DNA of 64,000 nucleotides, taken from Allium sativum. Taxonomy: Eukaryota; Streptophyta; Magnoliopsida; Asparagales; Amaryllidaceae. Every line of letters starts with the position of its first letter. Positions within the stretch are counted from its first letter, which is position 1. The translations under genes and the position numbers were made by a program. A model generated the notes under the pieces. That model made no database searches and was not told where the DNA came from. It saw only the letters and a program-made list of their open reading frames with translations. This document shows, in pieces, positions 35,583-46,296 of the stretch. The stretch is from NCBI GenBank assembly GCA_030737875.1, contig CM060910.1, forward strand, positions 634,433,303 to 634,497,302, read 5' to 3'.

Positions 35583-36490
35583 ATGTCTGGGTTTCCCAAC
35601 TTTCCTGAGGGTGTTCCTATTCCGGCAAGGTTCCATAGATATGTTGAAGCTATGACGCTTGCCGAAGTGCAAGGAAATGCCCCACCTCCAGCTGTAGCCG
35701 TGGTAGTTCCACCAAATCTAGCGGTTAATTTCTCTAAGCTCTGTAAGGATTTTTCTACTATGGGTGGCAAGCCATTTCTTGGATCGAAAAGTTTTGTTGA
35801 TGCTCATAATTGGCTTAGGGAGACTAATCGTGTGTTTTGATTATTAGAGATTGACGACAGGAGGAGGATTCAGTTGACCGCTTGACAACTGAAAGGAGAA
35901 GCGTCATATTGGCGGGACGTAGCTGAGGCCAAGCTGGCCGTAGAGACATGGGATGAGTTCAAGGATAAGTTCGAGAAAAAGTTTTTATCACAAGCTGAAG
36001 AAGGAATGCAGTTATGAAATTCTTGATTTTGAGACAGGGAAATATGTGGTTTAATGAGTATGTGAATACCTTCAATGAGTTGGCGAGATTTGGCATAGAT
36101 CTGGTTAATACTGTGCATAAGAAGGCTTTGAGGTTTGCGAGGGGACTGAACCAACCCCTCTAAGGACTAGCACTGATGCATATTTTAATGGTAGCTACGT
36201 TTGAGAGGCTTGTGGATATAGATCTTATGCATGAGGTGGAAAGGGAGAGTAAATAAAAGGATAAGACTGAAGTTGCCAAAACAAATATTGCAAAGAAAAA
36301 GTGATGGCCCAAGAAAGGTACAATGGAAATGGGAGAGAAGCCAAATAAAGCACAGATCAAGAAGGAATTGAAGTTCCATGGGTGTGGTGTTATAGAAAAA
36401 TTCATCAAAGATTTCAAGAAGACAACTAAGAAGGGTTCTTGTTTTCAGTGCGAACAAATGGGACATTATAGCAAGCATTGCCCTTAGAAG
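35583..36490 (+). pseudogene. element D gag pseudogene (capsid domain and CCHC zinc knuckle)
   Basis: It starts at an ATG (MSGFPNFPEGVPIPARF) about 170 bases after the LTR. The first 85 codons are open, then come stops at 35838 and 35883. Retrotransposon gag signatures follow: QLKGEASYWRDV and WDEFKDKFEKKF (35885-35995). After a frameshift near 36010 come LRQGNMWFNEYV and FNELARFGIDL. A CCHC knuckle CFQCEQMGHYSKHC lies at about 36440-36480. Gag proteins coat the element RNA. Several stops and a frameshift make this copy non-functional. The downstream protease is in the same frame as the second half, consistent with a gag-pol fusion. Confidence 0.88.
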
Positions 36491-36538
36491 CAGGGACAGG
36501 GTATAGGTACATTCGGAGAACAGGTTCATGTACTTGAG

Positions 36539-37010
36539 GTGACTCAAACTGGTGGTACCAGTCAGGACGGAGGTAGGAATGTCAATGCAGAAGGTTTGAT
36601 TATTCTTTTTTACTTTCCCATTAGGACCTTGTTTGATTTCAGTGCTTCTCATTCTTTCATATCCAGCTCTATTATTAATAATCTGCACCTAAATACTTTA
36701 ATAATTCCTAATTCAGTAGTTGTCTCAAACCCTATAAGAGGTACGGCTCACCTATCTATGATGTGTAGGGGTTTGAGGATTTCTATTCTTGGCATCGAGT
36801 TTGAGTGTGACGCGTATGTTATGCGTTTTAAGGGTCACAGGATTATTCTAAGGATGGATTGACCAGCCATATATGGTGTCATCCTTGACTGTGGGAGAAG
36901 AGTTGTAAGGCTTTTGATGTGCCATGGTAGGACTCTCGAGATTTCTTGCGACCCGCGAGGGTCAGTCATGCTCAGTTTTTTGGATTCTGTAGATGCTTCT
37001 GTCGACGATT
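36539..37010 (+). pseudogene. element D aspartic protease pseudogene
   Basis: The open part (36539-36862) contains LFDFSASHSFIS, where the family has LFDSGASHSFIS, so the catalytic D-S/T-G triad has changed. It continues past a stop at 36860 through GRRVVRLLMC and LEISCDPRGSV, and ends with DASVDDL at about 37012. The next bases give CVDYKEVNKLTKKN, which belongs well inside the RT palm. The RT N-terminus, present in element E after the equivalent DASIDDL, is therefore deleted here. Confidence 0.85.
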
Positions 37011-38242
37011 TATGTGTGGATTACAAGGAAGTGAATAAGCTCACGAAGAAGAATAAACACTCACTCCCATGGATAGATGACTTGTTTGATTAGTTAGTGG
37101 GGCGCTTCAATTTTCTTGTAGTTGGATTTAGCTGCAGGTTTTCATCAGCTCATGGTGGCAGATGATAACATAGATAAGACTGCTTTTAGGACTCCCAACG
37201 GATTCTTTGAGTGGCTGATTATGCCTTTTGGGCTAACCAATGAGTCGATGTATTATGTGGATTTGATGAGCCAGGTAATTAGGGAGTACCTAAATAAGTT
37301 TGTGGTTGTATACGCTGATGATATCTTAGTATTCTCGAGGAGCGAGTAGGAGCATGCCTTGCACTTGGGAGAGGTCCTCCGTACTCCATGCACATTAGTT
37401 GAAGGCAAAGTTTTCTAAATGCCACTTTTGGTTGAAGGAAGTAATGTTCTTAGGGCATGTTGGAAGGGCCCCAATAGTGCGATAGAGGTGAGGAGCTTTT
37501 TGGGTTTAGCGGGATAGTATCATAAGTTCATTAAGGATTTTGCGCGGATCTCAGCTCTACTCACCTGGCTAACGAAGAAAAACCTAGTTTTTTCTTATGA
37601 TATGGATTGCGAGGATGCATTCTTGAGATTGAAAAAGGATCCCACGTCAGCTCCAGTATTTGACTCTTTCTGATGGTACAAAATTGTTCGTCGTATATAC
37701 GGATTCTTGCGGCATGAGTTTAGGTGTGGTGCTTAAGCAGAAGGGTAGGGTCGTCTGCTATGGGAGTAGGAAGTTGAGGGTACCCTACCCATGATTTGGA
37801 GCTTGCGGCGATAGTTTTATTAGGTGAGATGTTTGTGTTTTATAAAGATCATAAGTCTCTCAAGTACATGTTCTCGCAAAAAGATCTTAATTTATGACAA
37901 CACACTAGATGGAGTTCCTTGAATCTTGTGACTTTGATATAGCATATACCCCGAGAAAGGGGAATGTAGTAGTGGATGCATTGAGTAGGAAGATGATGAC
38001 TTTGAGTCCATTGTTCGTAACGTGACAGAGTTTTGAGTTTATCTCGTCGTTCGAATTTAGACCATCCAAGGATTTTGCACCAGGATTTTTAGCACCATTG
38101 GAGGTGCGACCTACTCTCTTATAGCGCTTTAGATCCAGTCAGCTTGAGGATCAACAGTTAGTGGATATCATGGACCGACTAAATAGACGAGAGACCTCTA
38201 GTCACCTTGCTAGGTATTCTGTGGATGAGGGAGAGGGGCTAC
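37011..38242 (+). pseudogene. element D reverse transcriptase and RNase H pseudogene
   Basis: The open segment 37122-37349 carries the RT palm: LDLAAGFHQL, RTPNGFFEWLIMPFGLTN and the catalytic FVVVYADDILVFS. Plant gypsy elements more often have F-I-D-D here, so YADD is a variant. Upstream CVDYKEVNKLTKKN is followed by an in-frame stop. Later blocks in shifting frames are [10 protein letters not shown] (37484), LTKKNLVFSYD, RNase H VVYTDSCGMSLGVVLKQKG (37690), [14 protein letters not shown] and NVVVDALSRKM (37960). The stretch ends with VDIMDRLNRRETSSHL and a linker that would lead to integrase. A Copia-like LTR starts at 38243, and the integrase is absent. Confidence 0.9.
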
Positions 38243-39324
38243 TGTTGGGTATCTTCGATCATTTAAGCAACGGAATTTCAAAAAATTTAACCCATAATAA
38301 CAAAATCCATGAAAAAGATAGTGAATCTAATATTAAACATACCATTTTGAGGTTTACGAATTCACGAATTCGAAGAAATCTGGATTGATTTGAATCGCAA
38401 ATGTTGCTGGTAATAGCAGTGTCTCTATTGGTGTCCACAAACGATCCTTCGAAATCGTCTCACGGAATCGAAGAAGAAAGAGTAGAGGTAATAGCCAAGA
38501 CGATGAATTTTGTTTTCCCTTTTTTGGATCTCAAATTTCCATGTGTTATGGAAGAAAGGGTCGGCACCCCTTTTAAATAACACAGAACCATAAAGGAAAA
38601 ACGAAATACACAATATAACATTTCAAACGCATAAATATCAACTGTTTGATATTTTCTTTTCCTAATAATGGTTCTTCCCCTTTTTAACGTTCTTATTGTG
38701 TGACCCTATAGATTATTGCAACGTTGGCAATAATTTAAATTATATTTAAATTATAAACAGTGAGCTCCATCTAACAATACATCGCTGTTAACCAAGTTTT
38801 AATAAAATCAAAGATTCGATACAACCTTTTTCTATGACCAATGTTTCAACGTAATTTAATCCTTTTAACCATTATATCCAAGAATAAACTCGAGGCATGG
38901 AACATATCATTATATTTATAATTTAATCTTTTTAACTTGATTTATGAGCATATTATATATATATATATAATATTTGATCACATCCATGCATTTTATAATC
39001 TTACTCAATCAAGAGGCTCATGGATATCACTACTTATATTGTAGGGTTAAATCTTGTTTAGATCATTTATTTTATTTAATCGATTCCAGATGTATCCAAT
39101 AATAACCTTTATTATCTACTCCGCTAAAAGTGACTTTTGATGATACCAAAATACAAATATCCTAGAATAAAATATATAATGATTAAGGTCTGAGGACCAT
39201 TACATCACTGTCACTGTGAGAATTACTTATGACACTATTAATCATGCTCTATGAAGTTTTCTCATGTTGGTTTTTCCTAATACACTATTCTCTAGTACAT
39301 ACTTGTGTATCTACATTAATATCA
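38243..39324 (+). mobile_element. Copia-like LTR fragment inserted in element D
   Basis: It starts TGTTGGGTATCTTCG with AAGCAACGGAA shortly after, a start typical of some plant Copia LTRs as I recall. The sequence departs abruptly from the pol reading of element D. The base composition is AT-rich and no coding frame is credible; 38161-38388 and 38425-38613 are short frames across or against the junction. Its end (TG...CCAACA would be expected) is not visible. Element E begins at 39325, so E probably inserted into this LTR. Family assignment is tentative. Confidence 0.5.
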
Positions 39325-39876
39325 TGTAACACACCGTATTTTCTGTGAATATTAAAGTAACGAATTAAAGAATACTTAATTTTAAAAGTGGGAATTAAGC
39401 GAAATGGGTTACGCCATTGCGTTCGTCTTGGAATTCTATTTGAAATAGAGTACGAGTTTGCATAAATCGGACACAGTATGAAGAAGTTATAAGCCTTAGA
39501 AGTTTGTATACGTGTAGGGGAGAATATATATATATATATATATAGGGTTCCGTACTTCAGAAATAGTTCCAGAAGTCAAAAATGGGTTCGAAATTCAAAA
39601 TCATCCAAAAACAGGTTAGGCGGGAAAATTCCCGCCAAAGGGTGTCGACCCCCCTTAAGGGGTGTCGATATAGGTGTCGACCCCCCATAGGGGTGTCGAT
39701 CCCCTGCCCCCCAGATCTGGGTGAAATATTTAGTTTTGTATCTGGCTGACGAGGCAGCGACGTTCTGAGTCGTAGGGCTACATGGCGACTTTTGATTGGC
39801 CTGATGACGCATTCTCTTGGACTGGATGGTTTGGATGGACCCTATGTTGATCTAAAGGCTCTTAATAATCCTAGGC

Positions 39877-39888
39877 ATATATATATAC
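39877..39888 (+). promoter_or_regulatory. TATA-like element of LTR E
   Basis: An alternating TATATATATA run about 550 bases into the LTR is followed by CACTCATAACCCAACCC, a leader-like stretch. The 3' LTR has TATATATACA at 46851. Confidence 0.5.
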
Positions 39889-41204
39889 ACTCATAACCCA
39901 ACCCAACCTTAATTCTATTGCTCAAAGGCTATGGCGCCATCATGTTGTTCATCCCCAAACTAGCCTAGCTGTCATTCTTCAACCTAAATTCAAGAAGAAA
40001 ATTAGAGAGCCTCAAATCAAATTAGAAGATTAGTTTTGCTACAACAACAACGATACAATTATCTTTTCTTAATCCTAGCAATGTAAGTTCACGTTATTTT
40101 CAGATTTGAATACCTGATTGAAGTCTTGACATGTAATAAAATGAATCGAAGTCTATGCCTGATTGTAAGATAATCTTTTTAGATTTATCCCTATCCTTTT
40201 ATTGAATCTATGTCTTTACATGCCTTAGAGGTTATTTTTATTGATTAAATCAGGACTATCTTTGTTGTACATCAGGTTTATAATCCTCTTTGGTTCGTGA
40301 CGTTATTCTTATGCCTGCGATAATGATTGTATCAGTTCATTTAAGAATCTATCTTTGTTGGATCTAAATCTCTTGTATTAGGTCTGTTGTTACATGCCTA
40401 TTTTTATGCCTATTCTTATTTTATGCTCCTTCTCTATCTCTTCCCCTATTTCCTTTTTCTTTTATGAACCTGGGTTACCTTCGAACCTAGGCTGAAATCG
40501 TGAAATACGAATGATTGGAATACGAGGAATATTTTGGGTAAATATTGGGCACAATGTATTCGGTGAAATAATTGGGCATAACATATTTGGTGAAATTGTT
40601 GGACATAATTTGTAACTTGTGATTTGGGGTATAAATGTTATTGTTGCGAACTTGGGGTAAACTGAAATATTAAATCTAGATTGGGCGGAAACTGTAAATT
40701 GGAATATTAAATCTAGATTGGGCATAACTATTGGTTGGGTCGCCAAGCATAATGTATATTGCGATTTTGGGGCATGACTATTATTGCAAATTTGGGAAGA
40801 TTGGGTGTAACCTATTTTGGGTAATAACTTGTAATTGAATTTGTTGGGCATAACTTGGGAATTGGAACATGACTAGTTTGGTGAATTTGGGATAATTAGC
40901 ATATAAAATCTAGACTTGGACATGTATAGTATATATGTAAATTGGCTAAAGATGAACGTGCCTAACCCGAGGTTAGATTGAGTTGCGGTGTAAGACTACC
41001 TGGCACATCCAGCGACCGCAACAATATAGATCTAATGTGAGAGGTTAGCGCATTAAGCCCAAAACCCAAGGTTAGAATGAGTTTGCGGTAGAAGTCTGCC
41101 CGGAACTGCCTGGCACATCCAGCAACCGCAAAAAACAGTTCTAATATGAGAGGTTGAGGCATTAATGAATGAATTAATGCTAATGAACGAACACGCTAAG
41201 AATG

Positions 41205-41650
41205 GTATGGTTAAGTTAACACAAGAGGGCAACACTTAACTAATATAACATGATGTGTGATAGGGCAATGCTTAACCAATGTAACATGACAAGTGGTATG
41301 GTTAAGTAACACAAGAAGGCAACACTTAACTAATGTAACATGACAAGTGGTAGGGTTAAGTTAACACAAGAGGGAAACACTTAACCAATATAACATAATG
41401 AACGAGTGGGGTTAAGTTAATGGGAAATACTTAACCAATATAACATGATGAACGAATGGGGTTAAGCTAAGGGGAAACGCTTAACCAATATAATATGATG
41501 AATGAACAGGGTTAATTAATAGAAAACACTTAACCAATTACAACATGATGAATGAGAAGGGTTAAGTTAATAAGAAACACTTAACCAATATGACATGACA
41601 TGTGGATGGGTTAAGTTAACTTGAATGGATGGATAACACTTAGCCAATTT
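41205..41650. repeat. tandem array of about 60-bp units (TTAACCAATATAACATGATG)
   Basis: About eight units, each with an ACACTTAACCAATATAACATGA-like core and a GGGGTTAAGTTAA part. The same array is in the 3' LTR at 48075-48540 and, reversed, in LARD-1 at 4520-5200. Confidence 0.88.
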
Positions 41651-42905
41651 GGGGGGGGGGGATATGAATAGACCCTAGGAAACCCTAGTAACGGGGACCC
41701 ATTTTAGCAGTAACCCACATAGATGTATCACGGTACCCTAAACTAGGCAGGGTGGGGCACGATTACTGGACTGATTATAAGCGGTCAAAATAGCGGCAGG
41801 GGGTACGTCAGTGTAGGTTCCGACGGATTACGGGCGTGCACGTACTCCGGAGTGGAAAAAGCAGGCACTTGGTACCAGTAGTTATACACTGTGCATCTTG
41901 AATCGTGTCGGGTTGCTATCATAGGGATTGATACACCTTATGGTGGGACCAACACAGGGTATCTACACACAAGAGAGGGCAGATTGACACAGACACAAGG
42001 AAGATTAATACAAGTAGGGAGCCGATCGATAGGGTAGTAAGGGTACATCTAACATCTTCATGGCAATTAGGCTAATTGAGGTAAGATCCTCATACTAGAT
42101 GTACACCTGAGGGCTACCACAATTGCCGGGTTGGGATCACCTTATTATGTAACATAGGATACTAGTAGGGACACTAGTAGGGGATACAGATCCTTTTTCA
42201 CAGGATACTAGTTAGGACACTAGTAGGGAATACGAATTGTTCTATAAAATACACTAGTTAGGATGCTAGTTGGGTGGTGCAGAGAAAATAGGAAATCTGA
42301 GAAAGAACCGAAGCGCATTCAGTGTATCTTACCTTGTCATATCTAACGATCATCATTTGTTGTCTTGCTATGCTTATTATCATGGTTATGATTGGTATCC
42401 AGTTTATTCATGTCATGATACTTTTACCTATTTACATGCTGAAAGTCACTGGACTTACTAGGCTTTATGTCTGAATCTGTTTTATTTCGCTCTCTTTTCT
42501 TCTGTCCCCTCCCCCCAAGTTCAGAGGGAGGGAATATTACCACTTAGCTCAATTTTCTTTCCAAGCTCGAAGATAGACGATGTATTGCTTTGGACTCTCC
42601 TTTCCACAACTATGGCTAGCTCATGCTTTATTGGGGAATATCATTGTGATTTCATGCTTCTTTATTTTGTTAAACAAGACAGATGCTTTGTTGTAATGGG
42701 TATTGGTGTTTGGTGCTGGAAAACAATCTTTGTACAAGCTGTTTTACCAAGTTGTTGTTTTATCAATAAAGTAAATTTTTATTTATTTTCCGCTATTTAA
42801 ATTTTGTCTGTTTTGTAATTTATCTATTCTATACACTTATGACGCTCCACTGAAGTTACTGCATTCCCTTTGTGATTGACCTTAACGGAGGTGGGGTGTT
42901 ACACG

Positions 42906-42918
42906 TGGTATCAGAGCT
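42906..42918 (+). promoter_or_regulatory. primer binding site of element E (initiator tRNA-Met)
   Basis: TGGTATCAGAGCT lies two bases after the LTR end, a full match to the usual plant gypsy primer site. Confidence 0.95.
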
Positions 42919-43124
42919 AAAGGTCACCAGAACAGATAAAAGATTTTTCAAAAGGATATTTTAAAAGGAGTCTTTTCTAAAACATGTTTGAAAGAAGTGT
43001 TTTTCAAGAGAAAAGTATTGTTTTTAAAAGGCATATTCCCCAAAGCCATATGCACTGTCTTTCGATTCTCTATTTGAATCTCCTCTTCCTTTCTTTTCGC
43101 CATAGTTTCGTAGGCATACGACAC

Positions 43125-43590
43125 ATGTCGAGGGCGAAGTAGTTCCCAACCTCCATCTGTAGCCGCAGTAGTTTCACCTATGGCTAATTTTCTTTCAAGC
43201 TTTGTAGGTTGTCATGCGGTGGAGGTAGTTTCGGGAAACTAGTCAACAAGCTACATAAGGATAGTAAGGATGAGAATAAGGGAGTTTGGGCTAAGGATCC
43301 CAAGCCCAAGGATAAGAAGCTTGTTGATATGGCTTGATCCACGTAGAAGGAGAAAGGTGAAATGAAAGAGGCCAAAGTGGAAGAATCACAAACAAGGGAT
43401 TGGAATATAAGAAGGGTGGAAGAAATAATAGATCCCGCGACAAGAGGGAGTGTATTTTCTGTGGTATAGCAGGTCATTTAATTGTAGGAAGAAGAATAAG
43501 ACAAGTGGTTGTTTTCAGTATGGTGAAGCAGGGCATCTTATCAAGGATTGACCGAAGGACAAGGACAAGGGGCAAATGACATAATCTTCT
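43125..43590 (+). pseudogene. element E gag remnant with two zinc-knuckle-like motifs
   Basis: It begins at an ATG (MSRAK) followed at once by a stop. Lysine-rich linker sequence (KDENKGVWAKDPKPKDKK) and two decayed zinc knuckles, CIFCGIAGHLI (about 43450) and CFQYGEAGHLIKD (about 43512, second cysteine changed to Y), remain. The capsid domain seen in element D is missing. The beginning matches LARD-1 (about 2480-2660, reverse). Confidence 0.78.
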
Positions 43591-43599
43591 AGAGGGCAA

Positions 43600-44103
43600 T
43601 TGCATGCTCTCACTTCTAGTGTACTTAAGAGAGGTAGGAACGTTTCTGTTGAAAGTTTAATTTTTCTTTTCAATCATCCTGTTAGAACTTTGTTTGGTTC
43701 TGGCGCTTCACATTCTTTTCTATCTACTTCCATAGTTGAGTCGCTGCACCTTTGTACTTGTATAGTAGAAGATCCCATTATTCTCTCAAATCCAATTGGT
43801 GGTTCGTCTCACTTATCTTTGGTTTGCAAGGATTTGAGAATAGCTATATTAAGTATTGAGTTTAAGTGTAATGCTTATGTTTTTGGTTTCATGGGCTATG
43901 GGTTGATTCTAGGCATGGATTGGTTAGCTATTAATTGTGAAAGGAGGACAGTTAGACTTTTGACTTGCCTCGAGAATACCCTCGAGATTTCGTGCGATCC
44001 TAAGGGATCAGTTCGGCTTAGCTACCTAGAATCACTTGATGCATCTATCGACGACTTGCAATCCGTTGGAGTAGTCCATGAGTACACAGAAGTTTTTGAT
44101 TAG
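43600..44103 (+). pseudogene. element E aspartic protease domain, open for 167 codons
   Basis: This is the longest intact pol piece in the window. The active-site region reads LFGSGASHSFLS, where the catalytic aspartate of the D-S-G triad is replaced by glycine, so it should be inactive. The flap-side block GYGLILGMDWLA and the linker to RT (LEISCDPKGSV, DASIDDL) follow. It ends at a stop after YTEVFD, just before the RT N-terminus. Being open while the active site is lost fits chance survival more than selection. Confidence 0.88.
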
Positions 44104-45150
44104 GTTAGGGGTTTGTCCCCTGAAACGTGAGATAGAATTCCGCATATATCTTGTTGGCAATGCAAAGCCAGTTGCATTACCCGTACGACACATGAATCGA
44201 AGGGAAAGGAAGGGCTTAGCGAGCAAGTTAAAGAGTTGCTTAAGAAGGGTTTATTAGGAAAAGTATTTCTAAATGGGGTGCTCCAGTAGTGTTCACTACT
44301 AAGACGGATGGTTCACTTCGCCTATGCGTGGATTATAGGGAATTAAACAACCTAACTAAAGAAAAATAGGCACCCACTTCCAAGAATAGATGATTTGTTT
44401 GACCAACTTGTAGGTGCGTCTGTTTTCTCCCAACTAGATTTGGATACAGGGTTTCATCAGCTAAGAGTAGCTAAGGATAGTATAGACAATACTTCTTTTA
44501 GGACCCCTGACGGTTTCTTTGAGTGGCTCGCCATGCCTTTCGGTTTGACGAATGCACCCACTTATTTTGTTGATTTGATGAGTAGGGTGTTTAGGGAGTT
44601 CCTTAATAAGTTTGTAGTAGTCCTCGTGGACGATATCTTGATTTTCTCAAAGAACGAGAAGAACATGCTTTGCATTTAAGATAAGTCATGGATACACTTC
44701 GAGCACATCAACTTAAGGCGAAGTTCTCCAAAATGTCATTTTTGGAGAGAAGAAGTAAGGTTTCTGGGACATGTGGTGTCTAAAGAAGGGATAGCGGTAG
44801 ATCCCGCAAAAGTAGTTGCGGTGCAAGACTGGAAGGTCCCAAGGAATGAAACAGAAGTAAGAAGCTTTCTTGGACTAGCGGGCTAATATAGGAAGTTCAT
44901 TAAGAACTTTGCGAAGGTATTAGCCCCAATTACTGGATTAACGAGGAAGAATCTAACCTTTGCTCGGGGTATTGACTGTGATGTCGCTTTCCAACGGTCG
45001 AAGAAGGCTCTTACAACGGCCCCAGTTTTGACTTTTACCTTACGGTAGCAAAAGGTTTACGGTATACACGAATGCATGCAACACGGGACTAGGCGCCATT
45101 TTGATGTAAGAAGGAAGGGTAAGGTCATAGCGGATGCCTTAAGAAGAAAA
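44104..45150 (+). pseudogene. element E reverse transcriptase and partial RNase H pseudogene
   Basis: An open part (44395-44679) carries [33 protein letters not shown] and the catalytic block [16 protein letters not shown], where the two aspartates are kept. Upstream pieces ([26 protein letters not shown]) and downstream pieces ([47 protein letters not shown]) are separated by stops and shifts. RNase H begins FTVYTNACNTGLGAILM and, after EGR at about 45117, jumps to VIADALRRK. Most of RNase H is therefore deleted. Confidence 0.9.
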
Positions 45151-45229
45151 AGGTTGACTTCAAGTCCTCTTTACATGAAAAGGAAAAGTTCAGAATATAT
45201 ATCAACCTTTGATTTTAAAACCTTCGGTT

Positions 45230-45660
45230 AAGTTAGTAGTTGGCGTCGCTAGGAGTAAGACCTACGCTTTTGGATCAAATAGGGACCTCACAAAGAAAAG
45301 ACTCTTAGATAGTTGACGCAATGGATAAGTTGAGTAGAGAAGAGACCTTTAATCACCTTAATAACTACAATTGGTAACATGGTTTGCATCTGTTTATTTT
45401 CAAGAGATAGTTCTTCCACATGGAATACCCTCTAGTGAATTTTGGAAGACCTTTTGGAAAACCTTTTCACCATGACACAACAGAAGTTGTAGTGCCGAGT
45501 ATACTAGAAGGAGAAGGGGTGGAATGAGAGGCGACAGTGAAATGAGTTCCAACTTATATTTTGGAAACAGAAATTAAGAAGCTACGCAATCGTGAAGTTA
45601 AGACAGTCAGAGCACAATGGGGGTGAAGCTCAAGAAGATGCAATTTAGAAGGATGAAGAC
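45230..45660 (+). pseudogene. element E: linker and C-terminal chromodomain trace, integrase core deleted
   Basis: VDAMDKLSREETFNHL (about 45315) is the linker also seen in element D. It is followed after a gap by VPTYILETEIKKLRNREVKT and RAQW (about 45550-45620), which matches the shape of the C-terminal chromodomain of plant chromoviruses (IL-D...KLRN...VKV-W). No integrase zinc finger or DDE core lies between. Such chromodomains bind histone marks and direct insertion; this copy is dead. Confidence 0.72.
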
Positions 45661-46282
45661 TAGATACACACATCATACCCTTTTTGAGGGTATATCCTTG
45701 ATCTCTCTTTTTCTGTAAAGTTTATTTTCGTGCTAGTCTTTATCTTTTAAGTATATCCTCTCAGTCCTATCCTCGATCCTTAGGTAGAATCCAATGGATG
45801 TAAACATGTGTTTGAGACATTTTATGTTAGGTGGATGCAAGTGGATGTAAGTGTTTGCTAGTGGTTGCTCGTGGATGCATATACACACACATTAGGCACT
45901 AGATCAGCTCAATCACTTTCATATTGCATATGCATATATGTATTTGTATATGGATTGAAACTTGATGTGTTATCATTTGGTTGTTGCATTTGTATGAATG
46001 ATTGAGCACCCATGTAGAAGTTATAAAATATGATTAGGAGTAATTGCATATATGATGGACTCATAGCACTGACATACTTCACATTAAGAAGGTCAACTGA
46101 ATCAGTAGACCGCCTGATTTTGCATTAGATAAGGGCACATACACACACTATGCATATGATCATGAAAGCATTAGAAATCTTTTTACGGACAATGGATGTC
46201 TGTGATTGATGGTTGAGTAGATGGATGTTGGATGTTAGGATACATTTTTCTTAACTTAGAGATTTCGGGGTCGAAATCCTTT
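45660..46282 (+). other. 3' non-coding interior of element E
   Basis: There is no gene. It contains TGGATGCAAGTGGATGTAAG-type and ATTGCATATGCATATATG-type sequence and the block GTCAACTGAATCAGTAGACC (about 46085). All of this is shared, reversed, with LARD-1 1180-1700. The box GATTTCGGGGTCGAAATC is at 46261-46278. Confidence 0.8.
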
Positions 46283-46296
46283 AAAGGAGGGGAGAA
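46283..46296 (+). promoter_or_regulatory. polypurine tract of element E
   Basis: AAAGGAGGGGAGAA lies directly before the 3' LTR. Confidence 0.9.

Larger units (their letters stand above)
39325..42903 (+). repeat. 5' LTR of element E, 3579 bp
   Basis: It runs from TGTAACACACCG to GGGGTGTTACA. It carries a GTCGA-rich palindrome block (39643-39710), a TATA-like run (39877-39888) and a tandem TTAACCAATATAACATGATG array (41205-41650). Its start and middle match LARD-1 LTR sequence in reverse orientation. Confidence 0.93.

Noticed and set aside
36160..36688. Minus-strand frames of 85 and 167 codons
   Set aside because: They lie antisense to the recognisable gag and protease of element D.
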